Of a stretch of DNA of 51,834 nucleotides, positions 47,409-51,834 are shown one piece after another. The stretch spans positions 1 to 51,834 of the IMG/VR virus record IMGVR_UViG_3300035130_000145, one strand, 5' to 3'. The stretch comes from a virus. Under the pieces are notes generated by a model. The model was not told where the DNA came from. It saw only the letters and a program-made list of their open reading frames with translations, and searched no databases. Positions within the stretch are counted from its first letter, which is position 1. Every line of letters begins with the position of its first letter. The translations under genes and the position numbers were made by a program.

Positions 47409-47654
47409 ATGAAAAAGTATTACAAAGAAGTGTGCGGTGTCGATCCAAAATACCCCGAATGGGGATACAGCACAGAAGGAAGACTCTTTTCCTTTGAAAA
47501 AGAGTCACGAAAATGGAAATTGTTCTCCTACACTGGAGGCTGGCGCGGTTGTCCGGCACCCGACTGCACGATACTTCCTGTTGCAGCGCAAGAGGCAATC
47601 GATTTTCAGCGACGCAGACCGGCGCCTAGATTCAGATTTAAATGTGATCGCTGA
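47409..47654 (+). CDS. hypothetical accessory protein (81 aa)
   Basis: Starts MKKYYKEVCGVDPKYPEWGYS behind leader copy A. The KLFSYTGGWRGCPAPDC segment suggests a small strand-rich fold, and the C-terminus is very basic (FQRRRPAPRFRFKCDR). Unknown. Transcribed with six other small genes from the 47.1-kb promoter, counter to the late operon. Confidence 0.6.
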   Translation: MKKYYKEVCGVDPKYPEWGYSTEGRLFSFEKESRKWKLFSYTGGWRGCPAPDCTILPVAAQEAIDFQRRRPAPRFRFKCDR

Positions 47655-47727
47655 ACCGACCCCCACCCTGCTCGCCACTATGTGGCGGGCGGGAGTGGAG
47701 GCCGATTCGGCCAGAAAAGGAGTAAAA
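47654..47727 (+). repeat. repeated hairpin leader, copy B
   Basis: Like copy A it begins at the preceding stop codon (TGA 47652-47654) and ends before ATG 47728. Its first hairpin is GCTCGCCAC-tat-GTGGCGGGC (with one G-U pair), where copy A has a different sequence pairing the same way. The second hairpin GGCCG-att-CGGCC (47700-47712) and AGAAAAGGAGTAA are kept. Keeping structure with sequence change argues for RNA function. Confidence 0.75.
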
Positions 47728-47979
47728 ATGAAGATTAGAACAGGAACCAAAGCCGCCACCGGCTTTATCGTTAAAGTTGGAAATGAAAACAAGTTTCGAC
47801 CGTCTCCGAATGGAGACATAATCCGATTCACAGATACATCTTGGAACAACAGGGGCGTCAGTGGATATGCCCCGGCAATAGGGGCGAAATTGATCACAAG
47901 CGGGACTCCAGAAAGTCTCGCGACATGGGAAGTATCTTGCTATCCGCTAGATATCGATACTATGGGCAGAAAGGAGTAA
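47728..47979 (+). CDS. hypothetical accessory protein (83 aa)
   Basis: Starts MKIRTGTKAATGFIVKVGNE behind leader B, spacing five bases. Strand pattern with a polar loop region (FRPSPNGDIIRFTDTSWNNRG) and SGYAPAIGAKLITSGTPES, perhaps a small beta domain. No family recognised. Confidence 0.6.
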   Translation: MKIRTGTKAATGFIVKVGNENKFRPSPNGDIIRFTDTSWNNRGVSGYAPAIGAKLITSGTPESLATWEVSCYPLDIDTMGRKE

Positions 47980-47983
47980 GAGA

Positions 47984-48166
47984 ATGGATTTTTTTTATAA
48001 GACAGACGGAGAAAGCGGGATAATTCAGGCATCCTCGATTGAGGATGCTCGCGATAAAATGATTATCGAGGCCGACCTTACGCCGGCGGCAATCCAGGAT
48101 GGAGCATGGGGCTGGATTGAGGATTTCAATGGCGAACGAATATACGTCGCCGAAGAAAACATATAG
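47984..48166 (+). CDS. hypothetical accessory protein (60 aa)
   Basis: ATG 47984 follows GCAGAAAGGAGTAAGAG, the same ribosome-site cassette as the leader copies but without the GC hairpins. Sequence MDFFYKTDGESGIIQASSIED with an acidic helix (EDARDKMIIEADLTPAAIQDG) and WGWIEDFNGERIYVAEEN; likely alpha/beta. Unknown. Confidence 0.55.
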   Translation: MDFFYKTDGESGIIQASSIEDARDKMIIEADLTPAAIQDGAWGWIEDFNGERIYVAEENI

Positions 48167-48200
48167 TGGCCGATTATCAGCCAAGCAAAGGAGTGTAAAG

Positions 48201-48689
48201 ATGGGAGAATTCTTAGATCAAGTGATGGCCGGAGGGCCGTCGCTGATGGATTTGAATGAAAAACAACAGCGTGTCGTAAGTTGCTTGAAAGAAGATCCGT
48301 CAGGCTGGGCTTGGCAATTGTCCAGAGAGAAAATATTAAATCCATTACGAGAGGCGGTGAAAGAAGAACTTCTTTCAGATTCCTCTTGTAAATTGGATTG
48401 TGCATTTCTAACCTACGATATGTTGATTGAGTCGTGCGCCAGCGAAGACGACTCGGAGTCCTGGGCCCGAAAATTAATTGCATGGATGAGTCCAGCCCTT
48501 CCTCAATTACATTTCGGGCCAAGGGGATGGCATGCGGCTTTCCGACATGCTGTGGTATCTCAAGCTAAGTGGTTGCGAGAGCATGAAAAAAACCAAAAAG
48601 ATGTTAGGATTAACAGTCCAAGCCTTCCTCCTTGGGAAAACAAGGCATGCCTTGTACTGGCGGAGTTGGTGGAGGCGGAGACAATATGA
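48201..48689 (+). CDS. helical accessory protein (162 aa)
   Basis: The largest gene of the cassette, from ATG 48201. Its leader carries a hairpin variant GGCcGAT-t-ATCaGCC and AAAGGAG. The protein is mostly helical (EKQQRVVSCLKEDPSGWAWQLSREK, SCKLDCAFLTYDMLIES, WARKLIAWMSPALPQLHFGPRGWHAAFRH). No enzymatic motif; could be an anti-defence or exclusion protein. Stop coupled to the 25-aa ORF. Confidence 0.6.
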   Translation: MGEFLDQVMAGGPSLMDLNEKQQRVVSCLKEDPSGWAWQLSREKILNPLREAVKEELLSDSSCKLDCAFLTYDMLIESCASEDDSESWARKLIAWMSPALPQLHFGPRGWHAAFRHAVVSQAKWLREHEKNQKDVRINSPSLPPWENKACLVLAELVEAETI

Positions 48690-48763
48690 CAGACTACGTC
48701 CGAATGGAGAATCATCACAGGAATCACAGGTTGCCGTGGTCGCGGCCAAGGGGTGAGAGATGA
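48686..48763 (+). CDS. tiny coupled ORF (25 aa)
   Basis: ATG 48686 overlaps the previous TGA (ATGA) and its TGA overlaps the next start (48760). The product MTDYVRMENHHRNHRLPWSR... is basic. The perfect tiling with neighbours suggests it is translated, at least as a coupling bridge. No function inferred. Confidence 0.45.
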   Translation: MTDYVRMENHHRNHRLPWSRPRGER

Positions 48764-49038
48764 GCACCGACGCGGCCGTCACGGCCGCTCGCCTACTACT
48801 CGAAGCGAACGTCCCGAGCGGCATCACCCAAGAGCGGATCGACCGGCTCGCCGAGGTGATAAAGGGAATCACCGAAGATGAGCTTTCACGGCTCAGAATC
48901 GAGACATGTGCCCACGGGGGAGGGGACCCGGAGCGATACGGGAAACGGAGGAAGCGCGCCGGGCGGGCTGTCAAGATAGGGACCGCTGGCGTACATCCTG
49001 GTGAGAAAGGCGTCCAGATCTGGGCGGTATGGGCTTAG
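48760..49038 (+). CDS. hypothetical accessory protein (92 aa), end overlaps terminase
   Basis: Starts MSTDAAVTAARLLLEANVPSG; the N-terminal two-thirds is helical (ERIDRLAEVIKGITEDEL). The Arg/Lys/Gly-rich C-terminus (YGKRRKRAGRAVKIGTAGVH) may bind nucleic acid. It ends four bases inside the oppositely oriented large terminase gene, marking the cassette boundary. Confidence 0.5.
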   Translation: MSTDAAVTAARLLLEANVPSGITQERIDRLAEVIKGITEDELSRLRIETCAHGGGDPERYGKRRKRAGRAVKIGTAGVHPGEKGVQIWAVWA

Positions 49039-51020
49039 GCTGCCTCCTTCCAGAACACCCCGCTCTTGCAGTATTCCCAGAACTGGTGCCAATCCACACC
49101 ATCATCGAGCTCGTATACTTTTACGCACACAAGATAGGCGAGTATCTCCACCGAAGCATGCCCGTACACGAGGAGGTCCCAGAGCTCATTATCAGCGCCA
49201 CTCGGCCGGTGCCATACATACCCTTTCCGGCCGTTCGGGAGATCAACCTCTTTTTTGTACTCTCGGGTGAGTTCTTTGATCTCGTCGTCGGTAGCGTCTA
49301 CCGGCAAATTGAGGACATATGGGCGTTGAGTGCCGTGCTCTGGTCGCCACCTACGGCGCAGCGCTGGTCCGCATCGGTCTTTATATTCGTCGACGGTAAT
49401 CAAATAGTACAGCGCACCAGATTTTGTTCTTGATTCCTTGAATGGCTGGATAGTACTGGACTTCGGCGATTTGTCAGTCCCCATAATGGGATAAACCATG
49501 TGATCCCATTGAGAGCAAAAATCAACCACCACGTCGGTATTGTACCGGGCATCAATTAGGCTCAATGCCAGCCGGTACTCTCGGCCGCAGTCGTCTACCC
49601 ATGTCTCTGTGTCGATGACATCCCTGAGTTGATCCCATCCCTCCGCGTCGATGCTTTCAAACCCGGTCTCTGTCTCGTCGATAATTTGGTAGTAGTCGAT
49701 CTGCCACGGACTGAAACCAAACCCGTCGCCCTGTGTCCACCCCCAAATCGCAACATTGAGATGCGATTTGTGAACATCCACGGTCATGGTCAGAAACAGT
49801 ACGCCAGATACGCAGTATTCTTCGATTTTCTTATTTGGTATCTGTCCCTTGGTGTAGAACTGCCGTCGGTGACCGGATACGACGCGGAATGTGATCTTGT
49901 CCCCTTCCTCCTCGAATGTCTGCGCGAGAAAGTTGTTGTAAAGCCTGCGAAGAGCCTTCCTACTCTTCGTGCGTCCCGTCTTGATGTCCATGGCCTCGAG
50001 GTACATCGATACGCCTTTTGACCACCTTGTTCGGCGAGACATGAGGCCGGTGATATGGTAGCTCCTGATTCCTGGCTCAACCGGAACGGCAGTAGGCTCC
50101 CAAAAGGCATTGTCCTTCGCGATAAACCTGATTTTATCGTGCTCTGTATGTGGATTATCGCAGTATTTACAGTGGTATCGAACACTGTTTATGTCAAGCT
50201 GGTCACCATTCATATCCCATTTCAGACCATACTTCTCTCCTGTGTCCTTGTTCGTTCCGGAGAACCGCAGCTCCTGTGCCTCTCCGCACCTCAGACACCG
50301 AACCTTGTATTTCCTCCGGTCACCTCTGTTGTATTGCTCTTCAATCCGTGATGCCCCCCTCGTTGTAGGCGTACACCCAATGAAAATCTTTCTGACATCA
50401 TCAAATGCAGTTGTCCTATCACGAAAAAGCTGGATTGGGTCGCCGTCCGGGTTGTCCGGATAGGCGTCTACCTCGTCGAGCAGTAGTCCTAAAGCAGGGA
50501 TCTCTCTCATCATGTGGGCTTTCTGCCCGCCTCTCGGGATCATGTGGCCGCCGCCGACCCACTGCATGTGATCCTTGGTGACACCGCGTTTTCTACTGTT
50601 CCCGATGTCATGGCTTTGAAAGATGCCTCCGAGTCCGGATAACTGAAACATCGGTATGAACGATGAATCAATAATCTCCCTGGCAGCGTCGATTGTGACG
50701 TTCGAGTAAATGACGGGAGCGGTCCGGATATGAACAGCGAAATAAAAAACGATTGCCCTCAAGATTGTCGAGTAAGCGGATTGCACACACTTCAGGACGG
50801 ATACTTCGCGGACATCTTCACGGACATCGAAGCAGTTCAGAATCTCTATCCAGTACGGGGTACGGTCAAATCGGATGTAGCCAGGATCTTTAGTTTCTGA
50901 CGACGGCAGGAAGCGCATGCTCTCGTTGCACTCAACCGGTGTCATCTGCTGAATATGGTCTGTGAGGTCCAACGCCGTCTCGGACGCCCACTGCCTTCCA
51001 ATTGTGTCGATATTACACAT
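49035..51020 (-). CDS. large terminase subunit, GpA family
   Basis: A 661-aa packaging motor. It has the GpA-family pattern: N-terminal RFLPSSETKDPGYIRFDRTPYWIEILNCF, a degenerate Walker A (KCVQSAYST, about 77-85) and Walker B LLLDEVDAYP (about 179-188), then CTPTTRGASRIEEQYNRGD and a zinc-binding region (CLRCG ... CKYC). The nuclease part includes VDVHKSHLNVAIWGW (about 410-425). Start ATG 51020 overlaps the small terminase end. Confidence 0.88.
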   Translation of the reverse strand: MCNIDTIGRQWASETALDLTDHIQQMTPVECNESMRFLPSSETKDPGYIRFDRTPYWIEILNCFDVREDVREVSVLKCVQSAYSTILRAIVFYFAVHIRTAPVIYSNVTIDAAREIIDSSFIPMFQLSGLGGIFQSHDIGNSRKRGVTKDHMQWVGGGHMIPRGGQKAHMMREIPALGLLLDEVDAYPDNPDGDPIQLFRDRTTAFDDVRKIFIGCTPTTRGASRIEEQYNRGDRRKYKVRCLRCGEAQELRFSGTNKDTGEKYGLKWDMNGDQLDINSVRYHCKYCDNPHTEHDKIRFIAKDNAFWEPTAVPVEPGIRSYHITGLMSRRTRWSKGVSMYLEAMDIKTGRTKSRKALRRLYNNFLAQTFEEEGDKITFRVVSGHRRQFYTKGQIPNKKIEEYCVSGVLFLTMTVDVHKSHLNVAIWGWTQGDGFGFSPWQIDYYQIIDETETGFESIDAEGWDQLRDVIDTETWVDDCGREYRLALSLIDARYNTDVVVDFCSQWDHMVYPIMGTDKSPKSSTIQPFKESRTKSGALYYLITVDEYKDRCGPALRRRWRPEHGTQRPYVLNLPVDATDDEIKELTREYKKEVDLPNGRKGYVWHRPSGADNELWDLLVYGHASVEILAYLVCVKVYELDDGVDWHQFWEYCKSGVFWKEAA

Positions 51021-51642
51021 CTTCGAACAGCGCCCTTTTGATGTCACGCTTCAGCGGTTTAACAAGGGAGGAGATCTCTTCCCGGATGGCCACCTCTACT
51101 TCTTCGCGGGCGACACCCTTCTCTCCTCTCTCCTCCGCCTCGAGACCGGACCGAACAAGGGAGAACGCCGTTGAGGTGATCGTCTTGGCTCCATCTGTGA
51201 GTAGCCGTACAAGGAATGTTTCCAGTGGGTTCCATACGCCACGGATCATAATCTCCCTTGCAACGAGGCGCCCCTCAATCTGGGCATTCTTGAGTTCAAG
51301 TTGCTGGGCCTGTGCTGCCAGTTTTCGTCGCTCAAGGACGAGCTTATCCATGGCACTTGAGATGTCGTCTTCGCTTGGGAGGGGAAAAGGTGGACGGTCA
51401 ATAGATGGGCGCCCCCGCGGCGCTGACTTCTTTTTCGGACCTGGCTTCTTCTTCGCTTTGCTTGGCTTCTTCTTTTTTGACCGCTCCTTCTTAGCGGCAA
51501 TGTAGGCGCCACACTCCGGCGCTTCTGCGTCAATCGTGCCGTCTGGCAATACAGGGATCCGGTTCTCCCGTATCGCCTTCGAGACGGCCGCTTTCGAGAC
51601 GCCAGCCAGATCCGCGAAGTCCTTTTTCGAAACACGGCCCAT
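51013..51642 (-). CDS. small terminase subunit (Nu1-like)
   Basis: A 209-aa packaging initiator. N-terminal winged HTH (VSKKDFADLAGVSKAAVSKAIRE, about 4-26) for binding the cos/pac region, a Lys/Pro-rich linker (about 50-80), and a helical oligomerisation domain with LERRKLAAQAQQLELKNAQIEGRLV. Immediately upstream lie the GTTAAC repeats that could be its binding sites. GGGGAT precedes ATG 51642. Confidence 0.78.
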   Translation of the reverse strand: MGRVSKKDFADLAGVSKAAVSKAIRENRIPVLPDGTIDAEAPECGAYIAAKKERSKKKKPSKAKKKPGPKKKSAPRGRPSIDRPPFPLPSEDDISSAMDKLVLERRKLAAQAQQLELKNAQIEGRLVAREIMIRGVWNPLETFLVRLLTDGAKTITSTAFSLVRSGLEAEERGEKGVAREEVEVAIREEISSLVKPLKRDIKRALFEDV

Positions 51643-51660
51643 ATCCCCATTGTCTGCATG

Positions 51661-51784
51661 GTTAACCGGGTTGTCAATTGGTTAACTGACAGGTTAACTA
51701 ACCGTCAACTCTCAGTTTCTTGTCTTGTAAATAAGATAAGGCTGCGTGAAATTTCACGGGAAGTTAACTGTATTTTAGGTTAAC
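51661..51784. promoter_or_regulatory. GTTAAC repeat cluster: candidate cosB / terminase-binding sites
   Basis: The 6-bp palindrome GTTAAC occurs five times in 124 bases (51661, 51681, 51693, 51763, 51779), plus a GTCAAC variant at 51704, where about one per 4 kb is expected. They lie just upstream of the small terminase start, which is the position of cosB R sites in lambda. They might alternatively be operators for the late promoter. Confidence 0.65.
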
Positions 51785-51818
51785 TGGATTTTTTTCATGG
51801 GACAGCGCGAGACCCGAA

Positions 51819-51834
51819 GTACGCATATAAACAC
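51819..51834. repeat. terminal redundancy, copy 2
   Basis: Exact copy of the first 16 bases, closing the circle. Confidence 0.9.

Larger units (their letters stand above)
51643..51834. other. upstream region of the terminase/late operon
   Basis: No gene. Besides the GTTAAC cluster it has a perfect 14-bp palindrome CGTGAAATTTCACG (51745-51758). On the minus strand a TTGACA (51677-51672) with GACAAT 17 bp later is too close to the terminase start to be a convincing promoter. A better candidate was not found. On the circle it continues into 1-317. Confidence 0.6.

Noticed and set aside
51649-51677. Late promoter TTGACA / GACAAT before the terminase
   Set aside because: It would start transcription at or beyond the start codon, leaving no leader for the GGGGAT ribosome site.

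Overview
The window is a complete circular phage genome or prophage-derived contig of about 51.8 kb. Its first 16 bases recur as its last 16, so the map should be read as a circle. It encodes a temperate myovirus with a lambda-type head module (GpA-family terminase, gpW-like joiner, lambda-family portal, S49 protease/scaffold, gpD-like decoration protein, gpE-like capsid) joined to a Mu-type contractile tail (sheath, tube, chaperone pair, tape measure, and counterparts of Mu gp43 to gp48). The host is not named by the sequence. A lipoprotein with a long Asp-Thr/Asp-Ser linker, a style common in Deltaproteobacteria/Myxococcota surface proteins, suggests a host of that kind (inference). The attachment site copies the 3' part of a tRNA-Arg(CCT) gene.

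Layout. (1) 11.4 kb down to 0.3 kb, minus strand: a HTH/excisionase-like gene, a replication initiator, a DnaB-type helicase, small genes, an SLT-type endolysin, a zinc-ribbon Lar-like protein, three DNA methyltransferases (one C5, two beta-class), two lipoproteins and small unknown genes. One tail-type gene (1794-2519) is inverted within this arm. (2) 11.41-11.97 kb: divergent control region with attP, repeats and a candidate promoter. (3) 11.97-24.29 kb, plus strand: tyrosine integrase, then a tightly tiled early operon with an SMC/RecF-like ATPase, a predicted single-strand annealing protein, a YqaJ-type nuclease, an ASCH-like protein, a Gp37/Gp68 (DUF5131) protein and many small proteins. 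It ends in a structured RNA or attenuator. (4) 51.64 kb down to 24.30 kb, minus strand: terminase, head, neck, tail, baseplate, fibres, a family 25 glycosyltransferase and a holin/spanin-like protein. (5) 46.93-49.04 kb: a plus-strand accessory ('moron') cassette of seven small genes inserted between the large terminase and the gpW/portal genes, with its own promoter, palindromic operators and repeated RNA leaders.

How it works together. Integrase and the HTH protein act at attP. The minus arm replicates the DNA, methylates it against restriction and lyses the cell. The plus arm supplies recombination functions. The late minus genes build the particle. No CI-type repressor could be recognised, yet several strong palindromic operator clusters exist (46.94-46.98 kb, 47.10-47.12 kb, 51.66-51.78 kb), so the lysogeny switch appears unconventional or uses an unrecognised or host regulator. 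The most interesting parts are the 47-49 kb accessory cassette with its duplicated hairpin leaders, the attenuator-like RNA at 23.84-24.01 kb, and the repeat-bearing neck fusion protein at 38.6-40.6 kb.
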